Below are positions 32,552-47,500 of a stretch of 64,000 bases of DNA, piece by piece. A program made the translations under genes and the position numbers. Location: the NCBI RefSeq assembly GCF_042242105.1, contig NC_092031.1, forward strand, positions 21,156,662 to 21,220,661. The letters are read 5' to 3'. The stretch comes from Pempheris klunzingeri. Taxonomy: Eukaryota > Chordata > Actinopteri > Acropomatiformes > Pempheridae. Below the pieces are notes generated by a model, which worked only from the letters and a program-made list of their open reading frames with translations, made no database searches and had not been told where the DNA came from. The stretch's first letter is position 1; the number at the start of each line of letters is the position of its first letter.

Positions 32552-35500
32552 GTGGGAAAGCATATGTGTGTGTACATACATGCATCAGTGTGTGTTTGTC
32601 GTATGTCTGTCTAAGTTGTATGGTTGTGTATGTAAAATATGTTACACCTTGTCTGATAAGAGATGGGTGTGGCCCACTGGGGAATCAAACAAATGTTTGA
32701 AAAAGTCATCTCACTGCCACATCACCTTAAAGACATCAGGGGTTGGGGCTTGAGAGTGTTGGGCCGCCAGAGAAGTTACTCGGTAAGATGTCCCTTACTG
32801 AGGGACAAAGGATTTCAGGGAGTGGTTAAAGGTTAGCTCAGTGTTTCCGACAAGTGATCAAGTGATCATCCTTGAAAACGCTCTTCCCAGGACATATATA
32901 TGACAAGACAGATCATATTTAAGAAAGAGCAAGGTACTCTTCACCTCTTGCTTCTTTACTAACTACTTTATCATACATAATCAACCATGGTAATCAAGAA
33001 TATTCAATATATTACTGCAGGTTTGATGCTAATACACTTTATCACTCTAACACTCGCCCTAATATACCCCTAAGTACACCATAACCCTTAACTTAAGTGT
33101 CTTTAGTATAGTGTAACCTGACAGGTTGGCAAATGTATGTACACAATGAGCAATTAACGACCTTACAGCATGTCAAATATGAGTGAATATAGTGATGACT
33201 GATCAGAAATGCAGCAATGACACATTACGGTAACCAGTATGTACAATATAAAACAAAGTTTTTGTGCTGAAAAATCAAATACACTACCCAATATGACCAT
33301 TGGAACACACCCATACCTAAGCAATGGAAACAATTACCTGATACATTCATTTATTTATCGGCTTCCAGTCATTTCCCAGTTTGTCAAGTCAAGTTATCTA
33401 TAAATAACCTATAATCATACAATAATAGTACCCAAATACAAATACCGTCCTGCTCCCAGCAATGCTGTTTGCTTTGTGGCTTTATGGTCTGTGTTGTTTA
33501 ACAGTCTTGGTAATTCTACCTTAGCCTATAGGCACAATTCATAGACAACAGCTCTTTGACAGCACACAGAAGCACTGATCATGAGTGGATGTCTGTGATT
33601 GTTAACCTCCCAGATGTTTTTCTACACCACCCCTGCCCCACCCCAAATCTACAGTACATTGGTCAGTACTCAGGATCCTCTACAGGTGGCTTCCAGATAT
33701 TTTCTTTCCGTAGCACAATATCTAAGAGACTGAAGCCTTCGCATATGAGAGCCAAGCCTCCCTGGTTTCCTAAGTCATACGGAATTCATTTGGAAAGTCA
33801 TTGCACACTTTCCCCTTTACTTAAACAAAGACAGAAAATACCACAAACATGCTCAAGGTCCTGCGTAAGGCGGAGGAGTGGCGGTGGTAGTAGAAAGGAC
33901 AGCACAGAGGGAGAGAGGAGGGCTCTGAAGTGCAGATGTTTCATCTGAAAAGACTGAAAGCAAGTTTTTTTTTTCTTTGGTAGGAGTTGAGTGGAGCCCT
34001 GTTTCTTTTTATAGCCTGTAAGGCTGCAGTGTGATGTGTAATAGCTTGCAGCTTTTTGCACAGTGGTGTAAGAACATTCAGAGTTTCCACCCTTGAACCA
34101 ATCTTACTCTCTCTGTTTCTCTCAGTCTCTGTCCAACAGCTGGGTAGAAGTCAAATGAGAACTCCATTTTAGGCAACCCAGACGGACTGACTGTGCATGG
34201 TTGAGCATTAATGCTATCCTAATGTGCTTTCACAATATATTTGGCTTCCTTGTCTTGGCATATCAGCACGCATTTTTCGATGACTGCACTGTTTCTCAAT
34301 CTGAAGGGTCATAAACAAACATTTTAATTGGTATCTAATAAAGTGTTGAGGGTTGCAAGTTTCCAGTACAATCTACTCGAAATATAATACAGTAAAAAAC
34401 TAAACGGGTGGGATTTTGGGCCCTGTGGCAAGAGGAACTCTCCCAGAAATGCCGATCTGTCGCTCCCTTACTAACTCAAAACACTGGTTTTGTTTATGGT
34501 TGCCAACTATGACATAATATCAGATTTGTCTTCATTAAAAAAGCAAACCACAATACGTTGTTCTGTTTTCAATTTTCTGTGCTCCTCTGTTCCCCTTCAA
34601 GGGCAGATTATTCTTCTTCCAGCGGTCTTACAGTTACATTGAACTATAACATTGTTCATGTGGCTACTTGGGCAGCATGTCGTCACGTCAATACATGGCC
34701 TTTGTTACAGTGCTGTGAAAGTACCAAGACCTCTGGACTAGCGGTAGTAGTTTTTGTAACGTAGTCTGTTTTTGTAAAAGGAACATCATGGAAATACGAA
34801 AACAACTATTAGAGCCAAACCATGGCAATATTATTTCATCACAGATAAATTAGTGTATCAATTCACCCAGTTTGACTGATATCAGGGCAGTGGGTGTTAT
34901 TATCACACGGCTGTCCTAAATACATAGGCTAGTAATGGCCTACTAAACGTACAAGTAGGTTCATAAGGCTGTTCTCACCCAAAGCTGAAGTCAGGTGACG
35001 TTAGTATAATGAGCAACAAGGAGGCCAGTTGGTTGGGTGGGGTCAAACCCAAACTGCTGTTGGTGCAGTAGAAGCATAAATAGGAACAAGAAGAGTGTTT
35101 GCACACCGGATTGTAGTTTCCAAAACGTTTTTGAAGACCTGGCGGGTCTTAAATTGCTTGCGTGACAGTATGTATGGAGACGTATGTATGGACGTATGTA
35201 TGGAGGTGTTAAACGAGGATAAAATGGAAAAGCTATATGCTCTGCTGAAATGCCCTTGAGCAAAACATTGGTTGATGCTTAATCAGCATGTCGTTGTGCT
35301 GTCCAGTACATTCAGACTGAATATACGCCGTCCTTTATGTCATGTTTTCTCTCTGTTCCACTAGCAGTATGCTAATAAACAAAACTAGCCTGACAAGGAT
35401 CACATTGAGTTGTAACACAGTGTGTTTTGATCAACACTGGTATTATATAAAATATTACAATGCAAAGGTTTATAACTCATACATATTCATCATGCCCAAA

Positions 35501-38500
35501 GTGACATCTTAGTATGTAAATCAGCAGCTCTCATGCATGACATTTCAATAATTTAGCAATCTGAGCACATTTTTATACATTCACCCTTGCAAAGTGTGTC
35601 TTTCCAAAGCTTTTCTGTAGCGATCCAAGCCTTGTTCCTCAATATAATCAAGGTCACTTCAGGGGCACTGCTAGCATTGTATTACATTTAGCATGCAGAA
35701 CAAAATGCATAAAACAAATTGCTGTACTTTCTTCTTTACCCCAACAGAATTCTTACTCTTTATCACTTCTCACAACAACAACAAATCTAAGAGTTTACAT
35801 GATTCTAATTCAGCTGGCATTATTCAAGAATGCACAAGAATAATTACTGGATATATTTTCATTCCCACAACAAGGACGTCCTCATGTACACTGCTGGACA
35901 TTCTAATATGAATACATTTTCATGTTCGGGTTCCTGGGTAGTGATCTTATCCACTGTTGGTCTGTGACCTAGTGTGACTCCAGATGTTTTTCCCAAATGC
36001 TTTTCACTTGTCAGTCTGTGTGAGGTGGGAAATAGAGAGTTTAGATTGGGACACCCCTGATTGCGTTGTTACTGTAACAGCTGCTTGGGCTGTTTGTTCC
36101 CTGAGGAGGAAAAGCCCTGCCCTTGTTCTCTGCTTGAAAATAAAAGCACACCGCTACTAAGTGGTGTTTACTGTTAAAGAGGGCCTACTTTAGGCTCTAA
36201 GAAGATTTATTCACTGTGAGAATGCATGGATATGTTTCTCCTTTCAGTTGAATTTTACCATTACAAGAACGACATAAGTCAGATTACATTATACTTTGAT
36301 ACCAGTCATCACAACCATTCAAGACTAATATCAGCCAAACATAAGCCAAACCACCTTTACTCAATGTCAGCAATGTAAACAATACTCCATAATGCCACTG
36401 ATATGCTGGCCTAGCTCATGCTACTTTATGATGTAGAAGTGGAAGCTTATCAGTGGCAGCTCAGTCTGTATATCAGTTGGACGCAACTTTCTCTTTGTCA
36501 ACATGAACAGCTGTCCCTCTCTGGGACTGAATGTCTAGTCAGCCTGAGATTTACTCCCTTATGTCCGTGCTCAGTTCCTTGACTAATAAAGTTAGCAAGA
36601 AATTGGTTTTCAAGAACCTGGAGCATTTTGCAGCTTAGGAGCCTGATATCTCTCCGAGGAGTTGTAACCAGCGCTTAAAGGAGAGCGATTAATCAGGTGG
36701 TCACAACTGCGACTGCAAATAAATGAATTAGTCGTTCATATTTAAAGTGGCAATCTCGAAAAAGCTCTGTTTCCTTCTCTTTGGCAGCAACTATGGGGAT
36801 AGGGTATGATCGCAAGCCAGTTTTTTGACCTCACTCGAACAGATCCAAACAGAGTTCTCGCTAATGGTTCTGACTGTTTATCTTCATCTGAAATTAGTTT
36901 TTTTTCTTTGGATTTCAGCTCTTCTCAGCAGAGAGTAGAAAAAATAGTAAGGTGCTACTGCCTGCCCTCTCTTGTTTTGCTAGGAATAGGTTTTGCAGTG
37001 GTGACCAGTCCAGGGTGTACCCTGCTTCTCGCCCAAATGTTAGCTGGGATTGGCGTCAGCAACCCTTAAGGATAAGCGGTACAGACGATGGATGAATGGA
37101 TGGAGGTGTTGCAGTGTTTCATAAATCTAGAAGCCATTCTAACAGTTTTAGTTTCAGAAGCAGACAATCTGATTGGCTAGGTGTGTAGAGGAGTGAAAGT
37201 AGGCGGAGTTTGAATTTCTACTGTTCCAACAAGTGCAACTCTATCGATGGCTGACTGAATATATCCTCCGTCATACCCATTTGTACAGTTCATTGCATCT
37301 TCTCTGTGATGGCAGGCATTCGAATGCTCCTATCTGGAACAGGTATAAACACTCACTTTAGACATGGTCTGACATGGTACATACACAGACTTTAATGCCC
37401 CAGCCACCAGGGGCATTTAGGGACAATGACTGTGAATGTCCCTGAATGTGTCTGCACACACTGCAACCACTTATACTGGAGACAGTAGGCTGAGAAATGC
37501 ACAGTACATACTGTGTAGTGAGTGACTGGGACTATAATAATATCCATGGGAGAGGAAGAATGTCAGATACACTGTAAGAAGAGGAGCTCTCCATCCACTT
37601 TGTACAGGGAGTGGATGGGTGTGTTGTAATGAAGAGCAGGGACCATATTTAGACAGCTGATTCATAGCCCAGGCATCCCCAGCTCTGCATGCTAACCTCC
37701 TCCTCTCCATGTGGAACCAGTCACAGCACTGTTCCTCCTCCTCCTCCTCCTCCTCCCCTGCGCCTCCACCCACCACAATAATTCACTTCACATCGTGTCC
37801 TCCTCACCCCAACCCGCCCTACACACCTACCCCTATCTCTCCTTGATTATTTTTCTTTTCTTTCTTTTTCTTTCTTTATTAGATCTGCCTGGGATCAAAT
37901 ATAATTCAAAAGAGATATGCAATAAAACATATTCACAGCATGTTCACGATAAGTGTTTGTGCTCTTTTAATGAATTCTGGTAAAAAAGTAATGAGCCTGA
38001 GGATTTTTTGTTGCTTGTCTTGTTGATAGAGAATATTATTCTAGTGTCCACTTGTCTTGCGATCGCTAACATTTTCAGAGCAACATGAACTATTTCCACT
38101 AAATCACTGCAGTCAGCCAATCAACCTGTAGAATTTGTAAACTTTGTCAGGGTGCATAGCTCTGGGATGAACTTTCCAAAAAAAATAATCTCAATCATCA
38201 CTCATGACCCACAAAGAGTCTGTGGAAACGCCTGTATCTGCAGAGACCCTGTCCTCCTCCTGCTTTTTGTAAGTTTTGCTGTGTTCAGAATGTTGCTGGG
38301 AGTCACCTTTTGAGCAGTGGGTGTGTTGCCCCAAGTCAATAGTGACCAGGTGCTACATTGTAAGCATGCATCCAAGAGGAAGCTACAAAATGGGGACACA
38401 GCACCAAAAAAAATAATATAGCGAGGTGATAAAGGCAAAGCAGACAAAGCTCATTCCGAAATGAGACTGAATCTAACTTGCCTACTCCATAACGGAGATG

Positions 38501-41500
38501 CTGCTTGTTGTAAGACAGTCGTAGATACAAATATATCTCTTTAACAACTGTGTAGCTAGCTTGTACATTACCCTGTGATTCTGTAGCATAACAATCCCTG
38601 CAGAAGTTTACTTTTTACCAAATATCCAGCAGTGACTTCTGTCTTAAAATATATATGTCATGCTCTTAGATCCACTGTCTGGCTGAAATGATAAAATGTT
38701 CAAATCTAACATTTCCACAAACCACCGTCATATAAGTGGAGCGACACAGCCTGTGGAAAGATTGAATTGAAAGACTAGTTTTGTCCTGGGCAAACATTTC
38801 ATCATTTCAGTTTTGTGTTGAGGACCCCATGGCACCTAATCAAACAGTAACATACGGAGTTCTGCTCTCACAAATGGGAAGAATGACCAGTTAGCTTGCT
38901 AACCAGCCAGGCCTGTAGTCACTACACCACTACCACTATGCAGCCAATGACCTATCAGCAACATGCCTAAAATAAAACTGTAAATGAAAAAAAGGACTTC
39001 TGACAAACAATCTGTCAGAACAGGTTTTGCTCAGCCTTCTCTCCTGTGCTGTACTTTCCACCAATAGCACCAAAACCACCAGTTGCCTCCACACTCCTGA
39101 CATTTCAACCACTAGCACCTTGTCAAACTGCCAGATTATTTCACAGTTTTCACTTTCATCTCAACGATTTGCAAACTAGCTATTTTACAGTACACATTTC
39201 ATCAACAGTCTGGGAGTGACCACACGCCCAGTAATGGTCTGCATGTATTAATCAAGAGCGAGCCTATTCTTCTCCAAAAGTCCATATTTGGACATGTGAG
39301 GCAGAAATGCTCGTGAATCCGTTTACAGGCCCGATTGTGTGTAACGTTGTCTCAGATGGGAGTGGGGCTTTTTGGTAGTTGTTTTTAGCTTTGGTGGCAC
39401 AGTTGGCCTGCAACATGGTAAGAACACGGAAGACTGAGAGTAGGAGGGAGAGAGGATAAAGGAGACAGAGAGGGAGGTAAACAGGGGGGCTTATGGAGAC
39501 TGAGAAAGAGAAGAGGAGTGCGATCTAAAAATAGCAACTATCACATACTTCTTTGATTGTGAGAAGGAAAGGGTCTTTAGGAGATTGTGTTCCTGTTTGG
39601 TTTACACGAAATCCCAGGCCGGGCCTCGACAAGTGGTGCTGACATTCAAGACCCGGCTTCAGCTTCCTTGTTAATGTCTGATGAGTGACATTTGTTATTG
39701 GTTTAACAAAAAGGTTTATTCTATTTGTGACATGGCTTTGTGAGTAACTACTGACAATCGGATATCAACATTTGTCTCTTTAAAATGTAAATGGAGGGAG
39801 AAAAAAAAGCTGATTTTACCTGCAGTTCTAACTTATTTAGTTCATGTTGCGCGTTCATTGTCGTTTTTATTTAGTTTTTTTGTTTTTTTAGGTAACAAAA
39901 TTATTTTTCATCGCTAGTTTTATTTCTTGTCTTAGTATCTGAGGCTCCCGGAGCCTGGAGGGGCTACAGAGGTCTGGCCACTTTAGTTTAGTTTGGTTGC
40001 TTTTACTTCAAACATGCAAACAGAGGTTTTTTCAAGCTGAGAATGGAAAATGATGTCACTAGTTTAAATGTTGCTTTATGGGTTGTAGACTTTAGGCTGC
40101 AGACACTTTAAGGTTTCTGTCCAATACCTTCACACATTCACTAGCTCTTTTTTCAGCTGAGGAGAAATGCATGACAAGTCTTTAATGCTGCTCACTTGAC
40201 ATCATTAGACAAATTATTGTTCACTCTTACCCCAAATATTTTTTTATTTCTGAGAAGAGGCTTTTCCACGAGTCAGACGTTGATGACTCATAGTCAAAAG
40301 CTGTGGTTACTGAAAACATTTGTTTCCTCATATGATCCACACTGTCATATGATTCCAGCTTTGAATCCTCTGATGGCTAGTTACATTATTGGCCCTAAAC
40401 AGAGGAATGTTTGTGATAAGTCACCATGTTATCCAGTTCTATGATGACTTGATTCTTAGGATCCCTTCTTCAAACTTTAGTTTATGGCATGTTTTCTGAC
40501 TGTTTTGAGTCATTTCATTCATTGTACTTTGATTGTGAAACAGTGGATTGCACTTTAATATGTAGCTTTCAAATTATTATTTTCATTAACTAACAGCTGA
40601 GAGATTGTACATTTTCCAATACACCTAATTTGCAGTGGGGGTTGAATCATTTTGAGAGCAACTGCAGAAGCTTGTTATCCTGCCATGACACACTGATACT
40701 GTGATTGCTGGAAAACCAAACTTTGAGTTACAACTCCTACAAAAACTGTAGGAATCTTGAGAGAGAGAATCAAGTGAAACAACAGAACAGCAGATTTTAG
40801 ACAAAGACACACAGTACTGACAATATTTCCAGTAAATAAATATTTCATGAAACCATTTTTTACTCATTTGAGATAGAATTTATACACATAATGTCTCTGT
40901 TTTGGACTATTTAGCAAGAGAAATGTATGATTACAGATATATTTGAAATAACAATCAATAGGATGGATGGGGACCACCCACAAGCAAGGAGTTTGGTTAG
41001 GTTTAGGCACCAAAATTACTGGGTTAGGTTTAAGAAAAGGTACGGATCAAAAAAATCACTTCACTTACTGAAGAGAAGTTACATTACAGACATAGTGTTA
41101 AAAAAATGTTACATATGTGATTCACCGGTTGCCAGTTTTGAATCAAACAAACACGATGATCCTTGCTTGTCACCCTATCACAGAAGACATTCACCTGCTA
41201 GTGTTACATGAACAACAAATACCAATTCATTGTGAGATACAAGGGCAGGCAGGTCACATGATTAGTCAGATAGTTTGTATTTATCAGTGAAGATGAGATG
41301 TTTAGAAGATAAAACTATTTAGTTCATTAAGCAATAGCTGTGATCAATTATTCAGGGTTAGGGTTACCAGCTATAATGAAAAACTCACTTGAAAAATTGC
41401 ACAAAATTCCCTGAACAGTTTCAAACACATAAATCAAATCTATGTCTTGTCACTGGGTGTAGTCGTGTTGCTTTTCATGCGTGCCCAAATCATCTTTGCA

Positions 41501-44500
41501 ATAACTTTGCATTAGACTTCCTTGGCTCTGTTTTCAGGCTTTAGAATCTAGCTTGTGACAGGAGATTTTGGCAATGAGTCCTACACGTCCCAAATACAAG
41601 ACAAGTCAAACTTACCGAGGTTTGGGCACAAAAAGACTAAAAACTAGAAGGTTTTTGGAAGAGCACATACCTCTGTACTAAGTACATTGCATTACATAAC
41701 AAACAGCAAACAAGTAGCACTGGACACATAACCTCCTTCGCGAAGTTAATAAAAAGGATGAGCTTGACAAAATGTGACTAAAATTAAAATGGGCTTTTGA
41801 TGTCAGTGCCAAGACAAAATATAAAAGTTGCTGACAAAATGAACACAACACACAGTGCTCCTGTGCAGCATGCTTGGCTGTAGTGAACATTTCCAGATCC
41901 GATCAGTGAGCAAAGATTTAGCCTTTGTATGGGCAGGATGTTGTCAGACCTGGTGAGACAGCATTACTACAGGAAGCGGGGCGAAGTCACAGCACTGGCA
42001 CAGGCTGTTGTTTGCCTAGAAATATTTCCAGTACCTGACAATGGTCTGTTCTTATCAACGAGACATGAGACTGATATCAATCTAAATAAATGTAAGGTAC
42101 ATGCTCTGTACCTTTTTTAGTGCCCTTCTACTCTTCTCGATCGCTCAAAGTGTTTTACATTACATAGTGTGCATGTCATAGCATCGGCATGTCACTCCTA
42201 ACAGATGTTTTAGAAGACAGGTGCTCAAGTGAAAAATGGCCCCCCTCTCTTAAGTAGTTACAAAATATATTACAGTAGCACATTTTTTACTTACTTACAT
42301 ATTTGTTTCAATACCCATACACACGTGCAAATTATTAATACAGATTTCTGCAGAATTATCAGTTCACACGGAGATGATAATCTTAAATATCCACTATTTT
42401 TATATTTATCACGAGAACAGGCAACAAACTCTGGAATTTAGGATCACAACAGGCATGAAGCCAAATCGGTGAGTATGGTACAATAGAAGACATGACATGA
42501 CACATGACCATCAGTAGCCACACATTCCTGTTAGCTTAAAGTGGAGGACACTTTAAGCTAACAGGAATGTTAGAGGAGGAGGTACAGAGGAGGAGGCCAC
42601 TTCTTGTGCAGCTCCATGGCTCTCTCCATAAACACCAACTTCCTCCATTGTTATTGGAAAGAGTAACAGGGTGTCCATGGGAACGATCACTGTCATCCCT
42701 GGCTGTCCAAGTCCCTGTTACTCAAGTGTGGGGAACTCTACATAGACCCAGAGATGGCCAGAGAGGAGGGAGACTGGGCTGCCGAGCTTCAGCTGCTCGG
42801 CCAATCATAATTAGATGCTTTTTAATAGAACTCAGCTGAAGGTAGTGGATGGAGCCTCAAAGTGTGCAAGTCAAATGTAAAAGTTCTGAATGGTAAGCTC
42901 ATCTTATGTATTTGCACAAAAACATCCATATTGATGTAATCATTCACAGAAGATTTTTATCTTTAGTAATGGCGGGGTTCTGTTTTCTCACTACAAAGGA
43001 TTGTGTGTGAGCTTTTCTGTGCCCCCCCAACATGAAAGTACACGATCAGAATACCCGCAAAAGAAAGTATGTCGTAAAAACAAGCTCTAGTCAACAATGG
43101 CAAGCTGTGTCTTGCAGTGAGAACTGAAAACAGTGAGAAAACAGCACGGAGCTGCCTCACACACATGTCTGCAGCCTTGGAAACACTTCCAGTACTTCAC
43201 GTATGTATCCTTACAAAGCTCCTATGTGAGGTTTATGCAAACCAGCCCGGTGTGAGGCTCCTCGTCCTGAATACAGGAAGAGTGCTGTGCAGCCTTTAAG
43301 TCCTGGACGGAATATTGTCATCATACGTTGGCCACAAACACAAAACACATGGAGATACATCTGGCCAGGAGAGAATGTGGAAGTGAAGAAAATATGAAGC
43401 ATAGTGGATGTTGTAAAAGTGGTTTAGAGGAACAGCTCAACATGCACTCATTTGCTTTCTTTCTTTCTGAGAGTGATATCAAAATCATGTCTGTTTTCGG
43501 TACAGTGCTGGAGTCAGGGCCTGGTTAGGCTGGCATAGTCTAATAACTGGAAACAGGTTGATGCAGCTAACCTGACTAAACCTACCAACACCTTGAAAGC
43601 TGTTGGTAGGTTTGGTTGGTAAGCTGCAGTTCCAGTATGAAACTAAACAAACACACAAACAGAGATATTAGAAGGTGTTTGAGCTTCACACATAGCCAGG
43701 CTAGCTGTTTCCCCTGCGTCCAGTCTTTATGCTAAGCTAAGGTAAAGTGTTTTTCCCCAAAATGTTTAGCTATTATTTTACTGTGATCTGGGTGAATACT
43801 TGATTCTGATTGACTGCTGGGTGTCTTTGACAAAAGTGATAATATTCACCCACTAATGGCACTTTTCCACTAGCACCTACTCGGCTCTACTCCACTCGAC
43901 CTTTAGGGTTTTCCATTAGGTGATTTTTTAGTACCTACTCAGCCAGGGTTCCAAGTGAGCCGAGTCGAGCGGAAAATGTGACATCAACAGACTGCAGGCC
44001 ACTGATTGGCCAGGGAGTGACATCACTGGATGAGCGTGCGTACTACCTTGCGTGCATAGTACCTTGAGTCTGACGAAAAGCCACAGGCCGAGCAGCAGGT
44101 ACACCATCGCCTCCATGTTCTTAGTTGTGTTGCGTTTGTGTCGCATACAAATGACGTCACTGGAGTTTTGGGCCGCCTTGCTACGACGACCCCAACCACG
44201 TTGAGGTGGTACTCAATTTAATGGAAAACGACTGAAACCGAGTCGAGTCGAGTAGAGGCGAGTAGTGCTAAAACTGTGTAATGGAAAAGCGCCATTAATT
44301 AATGCGCTGGCTACGTTAAAGGAGTGACCGTTAAATGAAACAGAAACACAGTCAGAGCCTCTGTTTACAATTTGCTGCAGCACCTTACCAGCCTAACTTA
44401 TTTTCAACAGTGAGCGTAATGCTTGTCCTCATCCAGCGTCTCATCCTCTGAACACCACTGTAACACACAAACTGCCCCTCTGACCTCACTGGCATCATCA

Positions 44501-47500
44501 TCACTGTGTCTTTGAACAATTTACACTTAACGCACACAGAGTTAGTTTACACACACAGCTCAGTGAAGTGTTTTTCAACCATCTTGTAAAAATGTCATTG
44601 TGTGGTAAATCAGAGCAACAATCCAGTGGGGTGAAGTTGCAACCCAGATTCATAGAAGTTTGTGAAATAGTGACAGAATTTCCATCTATGATTCGAAATG
44701 GAACGATGCCAACTAACGGCGTAGATTTTGAAATTTTTTCCATCTCCCTGAACACTCATTTCAAACTAATGTAATTCAATGGGATTATCTTTTCGTGTCT
44801 GCATCACGTCTTCTGGAGGCTCCGGGAGCACAAAGGCTGCAGAAGCGGAGGCGAAGACGCTCTGCTTTTCTTCAATGTCGATACTTCCTGTTAAACACCT
44901 CTCAGCATAAAAACATGGCAATGTCCTTGATAGCTCATTAATACAGCGGACTACTGTTAAGGTCGACAGTCTGAATTATTTCCAAATTTCTAAAAAACAA
45001 ACAAGTTTTTCTGTCTCTTTGTTCAGAGCAGAAGTGGTGTTGGAAAGATGGTTTCTATGCAGACGAACAGATCCGCTTTGTATTACGTTATTAGATGCAT
45101 TACTTATTGCTGTGACACTATTATATTGTTTACATCATTGAACTAAATCATAGATCATCTATATGTAGTTTTATTACTAATTCAGCTGTACTAGATATTC
45201 GATGTCTGTATCTTTAAAAAAAAAAGTACACCGTGTTGTGGGTGTGTTCAGTTACTGTTTTGGGATCTACGCCGTTAGTTGGCATCATCCCATTTCGAAT
45301 TGCTGCCAGTGGGCTGTAAGCCGAATCCCCTGTATCCTCTGTTAACCCTCTGTTAACTTTTGAGTAAAGGCTTTTTATTGCCTATGATTGTAAAATGTGA
45401 AGTTGCCGCTTGATGCTAGGGGTCTAAAAAAACATCAGAAACAATAGGTTGGATAATGGTGACAAATGACAAAAAAATGAAACCCACCACTTCCCCGCAT
45501 TCATTTACATGGAGAAAAATGTGATGCAAAAATGGGATAGTATTCCATGGACTATATAAGATCATTTTACTCATTTCCTTGCAAGTCAGCTTCATACAAC
45601 TGGCACAGGAATATTTGTTTGGTTGCCATGGAGCTGTGACGTGATTCGTCTGATTACTCAGTGATCAGGGAAACAGAGTTTATTCTCATACCATCGAATT
45701 TAAGGAAACCACAGAGGATAGAGTGAGCATAAGGAGGACAAAAAGAAAAAGGAAAGACCAAAAAGAAAGAAAAAGGAAAAAAGAAAAAGAGGGTTTCTTC
45801 TGTGCTCCATTTCAACAACAGGCTTGGTGACTCATCCCTCTCTCTGCCTCTCAGGGGCATGTGGCATGCCATCACTTTATATAGCAGTCTCTCTCTCTCT
45901 CTCTGGTCCCATGTCTGTGATTAAAGGGGACAAGTGGAAAACAGGAGGAGAGTAGGGAGTTCGCTCCCCAGAGTTTTACGCTGTGTGTGACCTTCACACT
46001 CTTTCCCATGGCACTCACATGAGAAATGTACGCAAAAATACACACACCCTTGACCTGTTAGAGCAATGGGTGCCTACACACCAATCATCCAAAGGACTCA
46101 GTCTGGCAGAGTGGGCACAGATGGGACTAATATTGGCGTTATTTATGAAGGACTCATTATGTAACATTTAAGAGAAGGAAGTTTTACAACCTTTCCCCTT
46201 GAAATGAAAAGTTGTTTTAATAGGCAACAAAACATGGTTCAATACAACCAGGGGGTTGCTGCTATCTGGTATGACCAGTCATTGGTGGTGGCTAATGTTG
46301 GCAGACTTTAAGTGTTTATTACGCTTCCTTTAGTCTACATTTTCTCTGTGCCAAGTACTGTCCCATGTAGATGATTTTTATTTTATTTGTCCAGGTTTTA
46401 AGATTGAAGGAGATGGTTAGCACTCTTGCTTCTCAGCAAGAAGGCTTCAGGTTCGAATCTGCTGGGGGCTGGTCTACAGTCTGCATGTTCTCCCCGTGCT
46501 TGCGTGGGTTCTCTCTTGGTACTACAACTTCCTCCCACAGTCCAAAGACTCTAAATTGCCCGTAGGTGTGGGTGTGACGGTGTGTCTGTCTCTATGTGTG
46601 GCCCTGCGATTGACTGGAGACCAGCAGTACAGAGGATCCTTTGTCCCCAGAGCCATTAGACTGTACAACACCTCAGTTGAAGGCAGTGGCTCATGACCCA
46701 CCCACCCCACCCTCTCTTTCTTTCTCTCTTTCTCTCTGTCTCCAGGTGTTGACCCCTGGACAATGTCGAAAGTGCCTTTGTAATGATACTGTAGGATTGC
46801 GCCGATCAAACCCTTTCCTCGAATGCTGACTGGGTGAAGTCCTTGACCATCTCCTTGGTCTTGGAGGTTTTCAGATGCCAGATTCTTCTCACTCCAGTCA
46901 CTAAAGGCTCTCTCACTGTATTACCCTGTCTGACCACACGCCACAATTGCCGTGTCGACAGAATATTTCTGAACATGGCAGGACTCAGGGTTAGCCCCTG
47001 TGCTGCTCACCACCATCCCAGAGACATATTTCCCCAGCCTGACGAACTGTAGTCATCCTGTCAGGTAATCCATGATCCAGGAAGTGAAGGAGGGATCCAC
47101 CTCCACCTTTTTAGCTTGTCTCTAAGTGTGTCACATAACCACCTGGCTCATCCAAGTGAGAGCCAGCCTGGTGGAACATGTAGAGGAGAGCATCTTCCAC
47201 TCCCATATTTTCATGGTACCCGAACCATGGGGGTTGAGTACGTTTTCACGTGGTGGTCTCAGGAGGCGCAGAAGCAGCCGCTCCAGTGTCTTCATGATGT
47301 GTGATGTGAAGGCCAGTGGTCTGTGGTAGTTTAGCTCGGCCAGGCGCCCTACTTTGGGTACTGCAATGAAACATGAGAAGGACAGGGAGGGGCAAGGAAA
47401 ACCGGTTTAACTCATTGGATCTTGGCTTGCTTTAGACTCCTCTTTAGCTCTTGACAAAATCTGTGAAAGAAGTTGAAGGATTCATACAACCAATAATTTC

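Noticed and set aside
33556..33948. 130-codon plus-strand open frame in the cavin1 intron
   Set aside because: No domain, low-complexity basic end, no splice context; treated as chance.
46450..46459. tRNA B-box match GGTTCGAATC as a possible tRNA gene
   Set aside because: The flanking sequence continues as a SINE body and does not fold into a tRNA cloverleaf; it is the SINE head.
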